Assembly: GCF_030817275.1 (NCBI RefSeq) | Contig: NZ_JAUSZD010000002.1 | Coordinates: forward strand, 4,588,001-4,652,000 | DNA from: Paenibacillus sp. V4I7 | Lineage (GTDB): Bacteria > Bacillota > Bacilli > Paenibacillales > NBRC-103111 | Direction: 5' to 3' | Length of the DNA: 64,000 nucleotides | In this document: piece after piece, positions 34,660 through 44,139 of the stretch | Layout: each line of letters starts with the position of its first letter | Numbering within the stretch: the first letter of the stretch is position 1 | Notes under the pieces: generated by a model | What the model saw: the letters and a program-made list of their open reading frames with translations, nothing else | Told to the model about the DNA's origin: nothing | Database searches by the model: none | Program-made: the position numbers and the translations under genes

Positions 34660-36438
34660 TTAACGAATATAAGGCAGGACAATGGTGACAATGGTACCTT
34701 CTCCAAAGACCGAATGTATCGTCGTCCCGTAACTCGGCCCATACTCCATCTTCAACCGCTCATCCAAATTGTAAATGCCGATGCCATGGCTTCGGCGCTC
34801 TTTAATTTGTTGGAGCTTATCCGCTGAAATACCGCCGCCGTTATCTTCAACGATGACCGTAAGCTTCATCTCTTCTTCACTCCCGGTACTCTGAACCGTG
34901 ATCCGAATGACGCCGCCTGTATCGATATCTTCCATCCCATGGATGATCGAATTTTCTAAGTAAGGTTGAAACAGCAATCTCGGTACTTTTAAATCCAACG
35001 TGTCAATTTTCACATCAAAAATGACTTCAAATTTATCTTCAAATCTCATTTCTTGCAAGTAAGCATAATTTTGCGCCCACTTTAGCTCCTCTTCGATCGT
35101 AACCAGCTGTTCGCCCGGCTTGATCGCATATCTCATAATATCGCTCAGAGAGGTAATCATACGGCTGATTCGGCTTTGGTCATTCTCGATCGCCATCCAG
35201 TTAATCGCATCAAGTGAATTGTAGACAAAATGCGGATTAATCTGAGCCTGAAGCGCCCTGACTTCAGCTTCTTTTTCCTTATTGGAAATCAATCTAACTT
35301 CCTTAATCAGCTCATTTATCCTTCCACGCATACTGAGAAACGCGGCCTGCAGCATGCCCATTTCATCTGAAGATTGGGTTAGCTGCGTCATTTCGAAATT
35401 GTCTTTTTGAATATGCTTCATCGCTAGAGCCATTTGGCGTATCGGACGTGTAATATAATTCGATGTAAATGCAGCCAGAAAAATGAATAAAGCGGCGAAG
35501 GCAACGACCGTTGCCGCTAGGAAACGCTTCAGATCATTGGTTTGCGCGTTCAAATCGGATTGCGGCACAAAGGAGAAATAATACCAACCGTTATAAGCGG
35601 AACGCAGGAATGTGCCTCGATAAGGACTGCCGTTAATTTCCTGAGTAAAGCGCCCGTCTTCCTGTTGATCCAATTGATTAAAGAAAGGATAAGTCGACAA
35701 ATTAATGCCGTAGGCATCTGGATTTCGGTTCCATATCAAGTTGCCTTGATGATCGGTAATTAATAATACGCTATTCGGGCTCACTTGAACGTTACTGATG
35801 ATTTTATCCAAAGCATCGATTTTTACGTTAGCAATTAAAGTGCCTAACGTTTGAAGAGAATCATACACATCCTTGACCTGCATGCCTACTGCAAAATAAT
35901 GCGAAGTCTTGGAATTGTACTGATTAGGCGGAAGCTCATAGCTTGGCAGCCAAACAGCCCGTCCGGTACCTAAAGAAATGAAACGATCCCACATCGGATG
36001 ATCTCGGTAAAATTGCGTAAAAAGGTTAGGTCCTTTAAAATCACCGAAATACGTAGCTTTAAGCGTGAACAAATAGATGGAATCCAAATCATCCTTCCCT
36101 CTCAGGAAGTCGCGAAGAAAGCGATTCACGGAATCGTCGCTCAGTGATATCTGATCACTTGACTTCGTTTCAATAGAATCACTGAGTTGTTTAATGATAT
36201 CTTCATGCTCATAAATATCGTTCAATTGGGATTCGTATCCCTTGAGAAGCTGGCTAACGTTTTGATTGACGAGTGTGAGTACCTGCAGCCCCTCTTTATC
36301 CGTTCTTTGTGACACGAGGTCTTTGGAGCTTTGGTAGAACAGGATGCCGAATATCATTAATGGCGATAAAATAAACAACACGAGAATAATCATTAATTTC
36401 GTCCGCAGATTCCAAGTTTTCAGGAACGATAGATGCAT
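34660..36438 (-). CDS. Sensor histidine kinase (YesM-like)
   Basis: A membrane kinase of about 592 residues. A first membrane segment at about residues 15-37 and a second at about 295-317 flank a 250-residue extracellular Cache-type sensing domain. Then come HAMP, the phospho-acceptor His in INPHFVYNSLDAINWM, and a HATPase domain with the N-box PYLENSIIHG and G-box DNGGG. I choose the ATG at 36438, which has GGAG nine bases upstream. It forms an operon with the response regulator and binding-protein genes. The stimulus is probably a sugar, possibly presented by the adjacent lipoprotein. Confidence 0.92.
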   Translation of the reverse strand: MHLSFLKTWNLRTKLMIILVLFILSPLMIFGILFYQSSKDLVSQRTDKEGLQVLTLVNQNVSQLLKGYESQLNDIYEHEDIIKQLSDSIETKSSDQISLSDDSVNRFLRDFLRGKDDLDSIYLFTLKATYFGDFKGPNLFTQFYRDHPMWDRFISLGTGRAVWLPSYELPPNQYNSKTSHYFAVGMQVKDVYDSLQTLGTLIANVKIDALDKIISNVQVSPNSVLLITDHQGNLIWNRNPDAYGINLSTYPFFNQLDQQEDGRFTQEINGSPYRGTFLRSAYNGWYYFSFVPQSDLNAQTNDLKRFLAATVVAFAALFIFLAAFTSNYITRPIRQMALAMKHIQKDNFEMTQLTQSSDEMGMLQAAFLSMRGRINELIKEVRLISNKEKEAEVRALQAQINPHFVYNSLDAINWMAIENDQSRISRMITSLSDIMRYAIKPGEQLVTIEEELKWAQNYAYLQEMRFEDKFEVIFDVKIDTLDLKVPRLLFQPYLENSIIHGMEDIDTGGVIRITVQSTGSEEEMKLTVIVEDNGGGISADKLQQIKERRSHGIGIYNLDERLKMEYGPSYGTTIHSVFGEGTIVTIVLPYIR

Positions 36439-36532
36439 GGACCCCTTCTCCAATTCACGTAGTCTTTGACAAAAGTATAACATAAGCTATCTGGAACGCA
36501 GTCAGAAAAATCATCCATCTCCATCTGCGAGA

Positions 36533-36574
36533 TGAAAGAAAAAGTGCTTTACACCTTGGTAGGTAAAAGCACTT
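36533..36574 (-). terminator. Terminator of the fucU-fucI-araB operon
   Basis: AAGTGCTTTTACCT-ACCA-AGGTGTAAAGCACTT on the minus strand with T-rich tail, 9 bases after the kinase stop. Confidence 0.85.
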
Positions 36575-36583
36575 GCAGCCTAT

Positions 36584-38257
36584 CTATGCGTTTCTGATCC
36601 GTCTCACATTTTTCATAACACTATCTATATCTTTACCAAATACATCATGAAGCCTTTTATATTGGTTGTATAAGTCCTCATAAATCTTAACATTCTCAAG
36701 AATCGGGCTTACGGTCTCCTCTTTGACTCTGGCCATAAACACGGCTGCCTCTTGGATAGAGCTGTAACCGCCTGCCTCAGAACCGGCTACAACCGCTGCA
36801 AACATCGCTGCACCGATAGCGGGAGTTAATTCGGTGTCAGACAGCCTGATCTCCATATTGTTTACATCCGCGTAAATCTGCATGAGAAGCTTATTGCGTT
36901 TCGGCAGGCCTCCGCAGGCATACAGTTCGTTCACGTCCAGGCCACCCTTGCGGAAAGCTTCTACAATCGTACGCGTACCGAAAGCTGTGGCTTCGAGAAG
37001 CGCCCGATAAATGTCTTCAGGCTTCGTGCTAAGTGTTATCCCTAGTATCAATCCGGTCAAGTCTGCATCCATTAAGGTGGAACGATTGCCGTTGTGCCAA
37101 TCCAGCGCCAACAACCCGCTTTCGCCAGGTTGCAGCTGCGAAGCCTTTTCCTCCAAAAGTTCATGGATGGAAATGCCTTTCTCTTGAGCTTCAGCTTGCA
37201 CATATGCCGGTACGGACTCCTCAACGAACCATGCGAAAATATCACCTACGGCTGATTGTCCAGCCTCGTAGCCAAACAAACCTGGAATAATGCCGTCTTC
37301 CACAACGCCGCAAATGCCCTCAACGGATCGTTCTTCCTCGGCAAGCAGCATGTGGCAAGTGGATGTGCCCATCACCATGACCATCTTCCCCGGAGAAACT
37401 ACGCCTACGGCAGGTACTGCGGCATGCGCGTCAATATTACCCACTGCAACCGCAATTCCTGGGCAGAGATTCATTTGTTCGGCAATTTCGGGCAGCAGGC
37501 TTCCGGCCAAGCTTCCGAGTGGCGATACCTCACCACGCAGCTTCGTCGCATATAAATCTGCTAAGCCGGGGTGCAGCTGCTCCAAAAACTCGCTGGATGG
37601 ATATCCTTCGTTTTTGTGCCAATTGGATTTATACCCGGCTGTGCAGCTGTTTCTTTTCAACTGACCTGTCATTTGCGCGACGATCCAGTCTGCGGCCTCC
37701 ACGAATAAATCCGCCTCCGTGTAGACTTCTGGATCTTCTTTTAATATTTGCAAGCTCTTCGCCAGCATCCACTCCGAGGATAGCTTGCCACCGTAACGCT
37801 GCAGCCACCGTTCTTCGCGGGCTTCGGCCAGCTTATTAATAGCCGTCGCTTCTTCTTGCGCCGCGTGGTGCTTCCATAGCTTTAACCATGCGTGGGGCCG
37901 TTCCTTCCATGCGTCTTTCAGGCAAAGCGGTTGAAACTCCGTATCTACGGGCAGCATGGTGCAAGCCGTAAAATCGATGCCAACGCCGATCACCTGAGAC
38001 CGATCGATCCCGGAAGCTTTGATCACGGCAGGTACGGAAGTGCGCAGCACTTCCAAGTAATCATTTGGATGCTGCAAAGCCCATTCCGGCTTCAGCTTCA
38101 TGCCGTTAGAGGGAAGAAACTCATCCATCACGCCGTGGCGATAGGGTGTCACATGTACGGCTTCCTCATGTCCATTCTGAATATCAACGAGCACCGCGCG
38201 GCCCGATTGGGTTCCATAGTCAATTCCGATTGTATAAAGCCTGTTTGATGCTGGCAT
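36584..38257 (-). CDS. araB: Ribulokinase (AraB-type FGGY kinase)
   Basis: A cytosolic kinase of 557 residues, phosphorylating 2-ketopentoses at C5. It has the FGGY N-domain start [15 protein letters not shown], the ribulokinase-specific [14 protein letters not shown] and [10 protein letters not shown], the segment [19 protein letters not shown] and the C-domain [14 protein letters not shown]. It matches AraB in length and motifs rather than fuculokinase or xylulokinase. The start is the ATG at 38257, after AAGGAGG. It stands directly downstream of fucI (55-base gap), without araA or araD. AraB is known to accept D-ribulose, so here the product is probably D-ribulose-5-phosphate. Fuculokinase activity cannot be excluded by sequence alone. 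Confidence 0.88.
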   Translation of the reverse strand: MPASNRLYTIGIDYGTQSGRAVLVDIQNGHEEAVHVTPYRHGVMDEFLPSNGMKLKPEWALQHPNDYLEVLRTSVPAVIKASGIDRSQVIGVGIDFTACTMLPVDTEFQPLCLKDAWKERPHAWLKLWKHHAAQEEATAINKLAEAREERWLQRYGGKLSSEWMLAKSLQILKEDPEVYTEADLFVEAADWIVAQMTGQLKRNSCTAGYKSNWHKNEGYPSSEFLEQLHPGLADLYATKLRGEVSPLGSLAGSLLPEIAEQMNLCPGIAVAVGNIDAHAAVPAVGVVSPGKMVMVMGTSTCHMLLAEEERSVEGICGVVEDGIIPGLFGYEAGQSAVGDIFAWFVEESVPAYVQAEAQEKGISIHELLEEKASQLQPGESGLLALDWHNGNRSTLMDADLTGLILGITLSTKPEDIYRALLEATAFGTRTIVEAFRKGGLDVNELYACGGLPKRNKLLMQIYADVNNMEIRLSDTELTPAIGAAMFAAVVAGSEAGGYSSIQEAAVFMARVKEETVSPILENVKIYEDLYNQYKRLHDVFGKDIDSVMKNVRRIRNA

Positions 38258-38312
38258 AAGTACCTCCTTAGAGTTTTGCTTTAGCAAAACTTTCTTCGTA
38301 AGCGTAAGCTAG

Positions 38313-40106
38313 TTAACGATATAACGGCCCGAAGTTCGCGCATGCGCGGAAATCGGCACCCGTAGGTTCCATCACGCCGAATGCGGTCCACGTACTCGGA
38401 CGGAAAACGCGATCTTCCGGAACATTATGCATGCAAACCGGAATGCGCAGCATAGCTGCCAGCGTAAGTAAATCGCCTCCAATGTGGCCGTAGCTGAGCG
38501 CGCCGTGATTGGAACCCCAGTTATTCATCACAGAGTAAACATTCTTGAAGACACCTTCACCCGTAAGGTTCGGTACGAACCATGTCGTCGGCCATGTCGG
38601 ATTCGAACGTTGGTCGAGCTTGTCATGAACGTCGTCCGGGAGCTCAACCGTATAGCCCTCAGCAAGTTGAAGAACGGGACCAAGCCCTTTGATCAAATTA
38701 ATGCGAGCCATGGTAACCGGCATTCCTTCGCGTGTCGTAAAGTCGGTGGAATACCCGCCTCCGCGGAAGAAGTCAACGGCTGGGCACCACTGCGTCGCTT
38801 CCAGACATTGCTTCGCTTCGTCCTGCGTAATTTCCCAGAACGGCTTCATGGCAGGCTTTCCGTCTTTCTCTTGTCTGCCGGTTCCATCCAGTGCCGCCGG
38901 GCCGGAGTTAATGAGGTGTATAATTCCGTTTGCTGTCATTCCTGTCAGCTGATGGCCTGTTACGCGCTTCACCGCATCCGGACTCCAGTACGTGCGCACA
39001 TCAGCGAAAATTTGTGCCGCGTCGGTCAAGAGGTGACCGAAAAGCATCGTAATTCCATTGAGCGTATCGTTCTCAGTCGCAAGCATGTAAGGCTCGCGGA
39101 TGCCGTTCCAATCAAAGGAGCTGGTCAAAATTGCTTCCATGAAGTCACCGTTCGGGAAGTGATCCGTCCAAGCCCGTTGGCCTTGGAATCCCGCTGCAAT
39201 CGCGTTGCGTCCGAGCGCTTCCTCGCCGTAACCCAATTGCGCGAGCTTCGGATTGCCCACCATCATGTCACGGGCGATGAGCGTCATTTTCACCACAGTC
39301 TCCCAATCACTTTGCTTCTGCTCATCCGTCCTTGTCAAATGCGGCGGGTTCACGTCCTGACCAATTTGACAGTTTTCTTTGGTCCACCCGAGAGCTTTCT
39401 CAAACTCCTCAGGATCATAGATTCCTCGTTCCATTCTGCGCACGAATTCGCTCATATCCACGTACTCGTTTCTCATGCCCAAGTAGTTTTGGAAAAAGTT
39501 CTCGTCTACGATGCAGCCTGCGATTCCCATCGATACAGATCCCATCGACAAATACGACTTCCCTCGCATTGTTGCTACGGCAAGACCCGCTTTGGCGAAT
39601 TGCAACAATTTAGCCTGTACATCCTCAGGGATGGAATTGTCCCCCATATCCTGCACATCTTTGCCGTAAATGCTGAATGCAGGCAGTCCTTTCTGGTTAT
39701 GAGCGCTCAATGCTGCAGCCAAGTATACGGCCCCAGGACGTTCCGTTCCATTAAAGCCCCAGATCGCTTTGGGCAAATGAGGATCCGTGTCCATCGTTTC
39801 AGTCGGGTAGCACCAGGAAGGAGTTACTGTGATCGTTACTCCGACGCCCGCGCGCGTAAACTTTTCTGCTGCCAGTGCAGCCTCCGCAACACCGCCGATG
39901 CAGGTGTCAGCAATTACGCATTCCACGTTCAACCCGTTCGAATGTTTCAAATGGTCGCTCAAGAAACGAGCCACTGTAACGGCCATATCCATCGTGACAT
40001 CTTCTAACGATTCACGGATTCCTCCTCTTCTTCCATCAATGACAGGACGAATACCGATTTTCGGCATAGAACCTTGCAAACGATTTTCAACTTTAACAAT
40101 TCCCAT
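38313..40106 (-). CDS. fucI: L-fucose/D-arabinose isomerase
   Basis: A 597-residue Mn-dependent ketol isomerase converting L-fucose to L-fuculose and, as known for the family, D-arabinose to D-ribulose. Signature sequences include [38 protein letters not shown], and [19 protein letters not shown] with the metal-binding Glu; the Asp ligand is in IFADVRTYW and the His ligand in the C-terminal domain. Length equals Escherichia coli FucI. It lies between fucU (34 bases upstream) and the ribulokinase gene, as one operon bounded by LacI-like operators and a terminator. Confidence 0.95.
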   Translation of the reverse strand: MGIVKVENRLQGSMPKIGIRPVIDGRRGGIRESLEDVTMDMAVTVARFLSDHLKHSNGLNVECVIADTCIGGVAEAALAAEKFTRAGVGVTITVTPSWCYPTETMDTDPHLPKAIWGFNGTERPGAVYLAAALSAHNQKGLPAFSIYGKDVQDMGDNSIPEDVQAKLLQFAKAGLAVATMRGKSYLSMGSVSMGIAGCIVDENFFQNYLGMRNEYVDMSEFVRRMERGIYDPEEFEKALGWTKENCQIGQDVNPPHLTRTDEQKQSDWETVVKMTLIARDMMVGNPKLAQLGYGEEALGRNAIAAGFQGQRAWTDHFPNGDFMEAILTSSFDWNGIREPYMLATENDTLNGITMLFGHLLTDAAQIFADVRTYWSPDAVKRVTGHQLTGMTANGIIHLINSGPAALDGTGRQEKDGKPAMKPFWEITQDEAKQCLEATQWCPAVDFFRGGGYSTDFTTREGMPVTMARINLIKGLGPVLQLAEGYTVELPDDVHDKLDQRSNPTWPTTWFVPNLTGEGVFKNVYSVMNNWGSNHGALSYGHIGGDLLTLAAMLRIPVCMHNVPEDRVFRPSTWTAFGVMEPTGADFRACANFGPLYR

Positions 40107-40140
40107 GATTGATCACTCCAGCTTTTCTGAAATTTGTGTG

Positions 40141-40578
40141 TTACTGGTCATCTGATGTAACGATACCTTTTCTTATCATTACGTTGGCATATAAGGCGCC
40201 TTCACTGGTAGCCACTACCGCGTAAGCATTTCTGCATCGCTCATAAAAAGCGGAACGTTCCAACGCCACGATTGGAACAGGTTGATTCGCGGCACGCTGA
40301 ACAATTTGCTTGTAATCTTCCCAAATGCCAGGCACAACAGGGTCGCCGGGATCTACTTGCATGACGGTGACTGAATCAGCAGATATATCGAGAGGAAAAA
40401 GCTTAAGCACAGCCTCAAGAAACGCGGATATTCCGTGCCCGTCTGCCCTTAATAGTCGCTTGGCGCAACTGGCCGCAGGAAAATTGCCGTCGCCTAGAAC
40501 AAGTTCATCCCCATGTCCCATCTCCATGAGAATTTTAAGCATCTCGGGTGATATAAGACTCGGTATCCCTTTTAACAA
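40141..40578 (-). CDS. fucU: FucU/RbsD-family sugar mutarotase
   Basis: A 145-residue mutarotase interconverting anomers of fucose or related sugars. The N-terminus MLKGIPSLISPEMLKILMEM and GDGNFPAASCAK, with the active-site GHGDE, are typical of FucU. I choose the TTG at 40578, nine bases after GAGAGG, because it gives exactly the family N-terminus; a TTG three codons earlier touches the ribosome site. First gene of the fucU-fucI-araB operon. Two adjoining LacI-type operators lie just upstream. Confidence 0.9.
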   Translation of the reverse strand: MLKGIPSLISPEMLKILMEMGHGDELVLGDGNFPAASCAKRLLRADGHGISAFLEAVLKLFPLDISADSVTVMQVDPGDPVVPGIWEDYKQIVQRAANQPVPIVALERSAFYERCRNAYAVVATSEGALYANVMIRKGIVTSDDQ

Positions 40579-40625
40579 GATTCTCAACCTCTCTTCTTAC
40601 AGCTGCAAGGATCTAATTTAATAAT

Positions 40626-40653
40626 GTGTAATCGATTACGTAATCGTTTACAC
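40626..40653. promoter_or_regulatory. Tandem LacI-type operators of the fucU operon
   Basis: On the minus strand TGTAAACGATTACG and CGTAATCGATTACA lie back to back, sharing two bases; the second core GTAATCGATTAC is a perfect palindrome. They lie about 50 bases before the fucU start. Confidence 0.7.
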
Positions 40654-40994
40654 ATATTCTAATTCCGCAAACATTCGTCTGTCAACCACATTTTTCTTAT
40701 TCATCCCACGCATTTTTCGAGAACAAAAATAGTCTCCCCCGCCTAAAAAATTTCCCGTTACATCTCCACTTTCGTTGCATATATAATGAAATATTCGCAG
40801 GTCATACCATTGCAAAAAAAAACTGCAGAATCCTCCGTTGTTTTTATGAACCCAAACACAACTAACCACCTTTAAGGACATGAATAGTCCGAACAGGTGG
40901 TCTGAATTGTGCCTTTATAGTTTGTAACCTATTTATTTGCTATATCCTGTCCATGCCTAGCTCAGCCAAACGATCCGTCCTATCGGCCACATCG
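40654..40994 (-). other. Gene-free stretch with a two-tier hairpin
   Basis: About 340 bases between the second GH172 gene and the fucU operators. At 40865-40901 ACCACCT-TTAA-GGAC pairs with GTCC-GAAC-AGGTGGT around a 7-base loop, giving a stem with a symmetrical internal loop. It may be a weak terminator of the GH172 gene (no T run) or a structured element. No convincing gene was seen in the rest. Confidence 0.45.
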
Positions 40995-42077
40995 TTAAAT
41001 GACTTCACGTTCATCATTCCCTGGCAGCTCAGGAAACTTCACATGAGGCTCAGCCTGATACCAGAACACAGTTGAGGCAATATCGCTTTGCTGCGGCAAA
41101 TATCTTCTTCCGGAACGCCAACCCAAATCTTGGATCGTCACCTTTAGCTCCTGTTCGAAACGGATCGGATCCATCACATGCCAGCGATACATGCCAAAGC
41201 GCTGCTGGCTGCGGTACAGACCGTCAGGCTTAATGACCTGGTGCATCCCCAGAAATGGTGTCGAATACGTGCCATACTGCCCTTGCGGCTGTTCCCAATT
41301 CCAAGCCCCGCCAAAATAATCCTCGGTTCCGGTACCGCATATCGTCGGGAATTCATCGTCACCGTCCATGTAGAATTTAATTTCTCCTTCTCCCCACCAG
41401 CCTGTATTGTTGACCTGCCAAGCCAAGTAAGTGCCTACGTAATGTCCTTTACCATTCACGCCGTCGATAAGCGTATGAACACCCTTATAAGGGACAGGGT
41501 TGCTTCTTCTCCATTGCGCATGCAAATAAGCCATGTCTTCCGGTACTTCAGTCAACGTGTAGTCGACTTGGTAATACAGAACGATCTTATCCGGTTCAAG
41601 GTTTTCAACTGTAATCTTGGCAGATTTGCGGAAAGGCATTAACCAGTAGCTGTTCATTCCCCCTGCCGGGTTGACAGCTATCGGAATCGAATTGACATTA
41701 CATCGTTCCTGCCAGCCATTGCAAAAAAAGTCGCCGAGCGGGACTTCGATGGAAGGCTCCGTCTCCTCATCCCAGTACATACGGATAATGAGGTTGCGCC
41801 AATGGCTGGGGAAGCAGGTTAACCATATATGTTGAATGGCTCCCGGCCCTTCGATTTCCGCCATTGTAAAAATCGCTCCGGCCTCAATCTCTACCGATGG
41901 AGATAACTTCCAGCCGATGCCCAAATCCCTTGCGCAATCGGCGCCCGTTCCCTCTACCGCCATGCCCCCTTTTCCATTGTCACCTTGGAAATTCTCCGCG
42001 CTGATGGATCGAGTCTTGGCATTCGATAGTCGCGCCAAACTTCCCATTCCCATATCCAAACCATTAAACATAACCAT
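40995..42077 (-). CDS. GH172 (DUF2961) glycosidase, copy B
   Basis: A 360-residue cytosolic protein of the same family as copy A but clearly divergent. Hallmarks are GPGAIQHIWLT, MYWDEETEPSIEVPLGDFF, WWGEGEIKFYMDGDDEFP and CGTGTEDYF. There is no signal peptide. The ATG has GGAG seven bases upstream. Members hydrolyse alpha-D-fructofuranosyl or alpha-D-arabinofuranosyl bonds. Neighbours are the fucU-fucI-araB operon downstream and a divergent AraC regulator upstream, with a perfect GTAAACGTTTAC operator between, linking its expression to the pentose pathway. Confidence 0.88.
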   Translation of the reverse strand: MVMFNGLDMGMGSLARLSNAKTRSISAENFQGDNGKGGMAVEGTGADCARDLGIGWKLSPSVEIEAGAIFTMAEIEGPGAIQHIWLTCFPSHWRNLIIRMYWDEETEPSIEVPLGDFFCNGWQERCNVNSIPIAVNPAGGMNSYWLMPFRKSAKITVENLEPDKIVLYYQVDYTLTEVPEDMAYLHAQWRRSNPVPYKGVHTLIDGVNGKGHYVGTYLAWQVNNTGWWGEGEIKFYMDGDDEFPTICGTGTEDYFGGAWNWEQPQGQYGTYSTPFLGMHQVIKPDGLYRSQQRFGMYRWHVMDPIRFEQELKVTIQDLGWRSGRRYLPQQSDIASTVFWYQAEPHVKFPELPGNDEREVI

Positions 42078-42146
42078 GCCGTCTCTCTCCTATCCGTTTT
42101 TAATTAAGGGTTACCTCTTGCTCTCCACCTGTTAATCCATATATAA

Positions 42147-42160
42147 TGTAAACGTTTACG
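42147..42160. promoter_or_regulatory. LacI-type operator between GH172 copy B and the AraC gene
   Basis: TGTAAACGTTTACG with perfect 12-bp core GTAAACGTTTAC; same GTAA-N-CG-N-TTAC pattern as the fucU operators. One base off a cre site, so CcpA is an alternative binder. Confidence 0.65.
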
Positions 42161-42250
42161 GTAATAATAGTATCAAATTTGTCCGTCCTATGCTTTGCCC
42201 GTAATTGTTAAAACATGTCCATTCTTGCTTTATTGGAGGCGAAGATTTTC

Positions 42251-43138
42251 ATGGAAACTGATAAAAAAAATCTCCTCATGCATCTCTCTCCGAACGTACG
42301 CAGAGCGTGGAACCATCGTGTACCTGAGATGAAGATGAAACCAAGAATTATTTTCGATTATGAGCTCTTGTATTTGGAACGAGGCGTACTTAGTGTCCGG
42401 ATTGAAGAAACGGTCTACGCCCTTGAGCCGGGCGACATCGTTCTTTTTAAACCTGGGAAAGAACATGAATTTCTAGGGTCAGTCGGTGAAAGCTGGATGC
42501 CGCACATTCATTTCGATGTGCTGTACTACGACAATTTTGAGGATGTTCCCATTAATTTCAAAAGGAAGACCGAATGTCAGGAAATCGAGACTACCTGGAT
42601 TCGTCCGGACGTGCTCGGCCATATTTTAAACATTCCCGATGTCATACGGATTAAGAATCACAGTGAGATTCATCTAAGCTTGATTCAATTGATTCATGCC
42701 TACGAAAGAAGTGATACGGACTTCCCCATCCTTCAAAAATCCCTGACACTCAGAATCCTTTATCTGATCTTGAAAGGCCTGGAGCCGGCCGTGAGTTCCC
42801 CGTTTATCCTTCATCAAACCGCTTTGGAAAACACCGTTACGCACATCATAGAAAACTATGGTCAGTCTATCAGTCTTGATGATTTATCAAAAATAGCCTG
42901 TCTAAGCGTTTACCATTTCTCAAGACTGTTCAAGCAAAAATTTGGACTCTCCCCCCATCAATTTCAAATGAAATATCGGTTTGAAAAAGCAAAGGAACTC
43001 ATGATCTACAGCCAGCTTTCCTTGACTTCCATCGCCGAAAAGATCGGCTATAGCAGCGTATTCGCCTTCAGTAAGGCATTCAAACAGTCAGAAGGTGTGT
43101 CACCTAGGCAATTCATGCAGACGTACCCGGGTGTCTAG
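42251..43138 (+). CDS. AraC-family transcriptional regulator
   Basis: A 295-residue regulator. An N-terminal cupin-like sensing domain (LERGVLSVRIEETVYALEPGDIVLFKPGKEHEF) precedes two C-terminal helix-turn-helices (LDDLSKIACLSVYHFSRLFK and LTSIAEKIGYSSVFAFSKAFK). The ATG at 42251 has TTGGAGG about 10 bases upstream; an earlier ATG lacks one. It is divergent from the GH172 copy B gene and convergent with the Opp-type importer, so it may activate one or both in response to a sugar. Confidence 0.9.
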   Translation: METDKKNLLMHLSPNVRRAWNHRVPEMKMKPRIIFDYELLYLERGVLSVRIEETVYALEPGDIVLFKPGKEHEFLGSVGESWMPHIHFDVLYYDNFEDVPINFKRKTECQEIETTWIRPDVLGHILNIPDVIRIKNHSEIHLSLIQLIHAYERSDTDFPILQKSLTLRILYLILKGLEPAVSSPFILHQTALENTVTHIIENYGQSISLDDLSKIACLSVYHFSRLFKQKFGLSPHQFQMKYRFEKAKELMIYSQLSLTSIAEKIGYSSVFAFSKAFKQSEGVSPRQFMQTYPGV

Positions 43139-43161
43139 CGGCGAATCCACACCTTTGTCAT

Positions 43162-44139
43162 TTAGCTGTAATCATTGTGCTTAAAACAGAGAACCATGTG
43201 CTCCTTGTCGATATGGACTTTTTTAGGCACTCTCGAATGGCAAATATCCTTGGCATACGTACAGCGATTTGCAAATTTACAGCCGTCAAGCCCGTACTCC
43301 TTGTCTTCCATATCAGGAAGCACCCTATCTTCGTTCCATTTCTTTCCCACTCTAGGTATTGAATCTAACAATAATTCCGTATACGGATGTGATGGCTTAT
43401 TTAATATAAGTTTCGCATCGCCGAATTCAATTAATTGCCCGCGATACATCGTCGCAATATAGTCGCTAACATAGTAGGCCGTTGAAAGGTCGTGCGTAAT
43501 GTAAATAAAATTAACTTTGTACTCGTCTTTGAGCTTTTTAAACAAATTCACAATATTCATACGCATGGAAGCATCAATCATCGCTACAGGTTCATCGGCG
43601 ACAATCAAACTCGGTTTAGGAATCAATGCCCGCGCGATAGAAATCCTTTGCAGCTCTCCACCTGAAAATTGATTCGGATACTTCCCCCTAATATGGTCAA
43701 GTTCAAGCCCGACTGAATGCAAGACTTCACTCACAACCATTTGGGCTTCTTGTTTATTCTTGGCGATATCCAGGTTCAATGCCGTTTCAAATAAATAGGT
43801 GTCCACCGTTTTTCTCATACTGAATGAGGTGAAGGGGTTCTGGAAAATGGGTTGTACTTTCTTTAGGAACTCTTTTCGGTTTTTTCGTTTGTCGTAATGA
43901 GTCAAAGGGATTCCATCTAACTTAATCTCGCCCGATGACGGTTCTTGCAGGCGCAGAATCATTCTGGCCAATGTCGTTTTCCCGCATCCGGATTCGCCTA
44001 CGATACTCAAAATTTGCGGTTTGTCTCCTGGCAGTATCAGATCGATCTTGTCTACAGCTACGATTTTCTTGCCCAGCAGCATGCCGCCGATTTTAAACTG
44101 CCGCGAAAGATTATTGATTTCTAAGCGATTATGCGCCAT
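43162..44139 (-). CDS. Oligopeptide/oligosaccharide ABC transporter ATPase (OppF type)
   Basis: A 325-residue ATPase. Walker A is GESGCGKTT, the signature is FSGGELQRISIARAL, Walker B is LIVADEPVAMID, and the C-terminal CxxxxxC region DGCKFANRCTYAKDIC is the cluster-like motif of Opp ATPases. The start is the ATG at 44139, overlapping the end of the OppD gene by 11 bases. Last gene of the importer operon. Confidence 0.92.
   Translation of the reverse strand: MAHNRLEINNLSRQFKIGGMLLGKKIVAVDKIDLILPGDKPQILSIVGESGCGKTTLARMILRLQEPSSGEIKLDGIPLTHYDKRKNRKEFLKKVQPIFQNPFTSFSMRKTVDTYLFETALNLDIAKNKQEAQMVVSEVLHSVGLELDHIRGKYPNQFSGGELQRISIARALIPKPSLIVADEPVAMIDASMRMNIVNLFKKLKDEYKVNFIYITHDLSTAYYVSDYIATMYRGQLIEFGDAKLILNKPSHPYTELLLDSIPRVGKKWNEDRVLPDMEDKEYGLDGCKFANRCTYAKDICHSRVPKKVHIDKEHMVLCFKHNDYS

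Noticed and set aside
36584-38257. Calling the FGGY kinase a fuculokinase from its position beside fucI
   Set aside because: Its length and motifs ([26 protein letters not shown]) match AraB-type ribulokinases.
38484-40007. A 507-codon open frame on the plus strand opposite fucI
   Set aside because: It mirrors the codon pattern of fucI, has no ribosome site and no recognisable protein sequence; it is an antisense shadow.
40648-40881. A 77-codon frame in the fucU upstream region
   Set aside because: No ribosome site and no protein-like features; it overlaps the operators and a hairpin.
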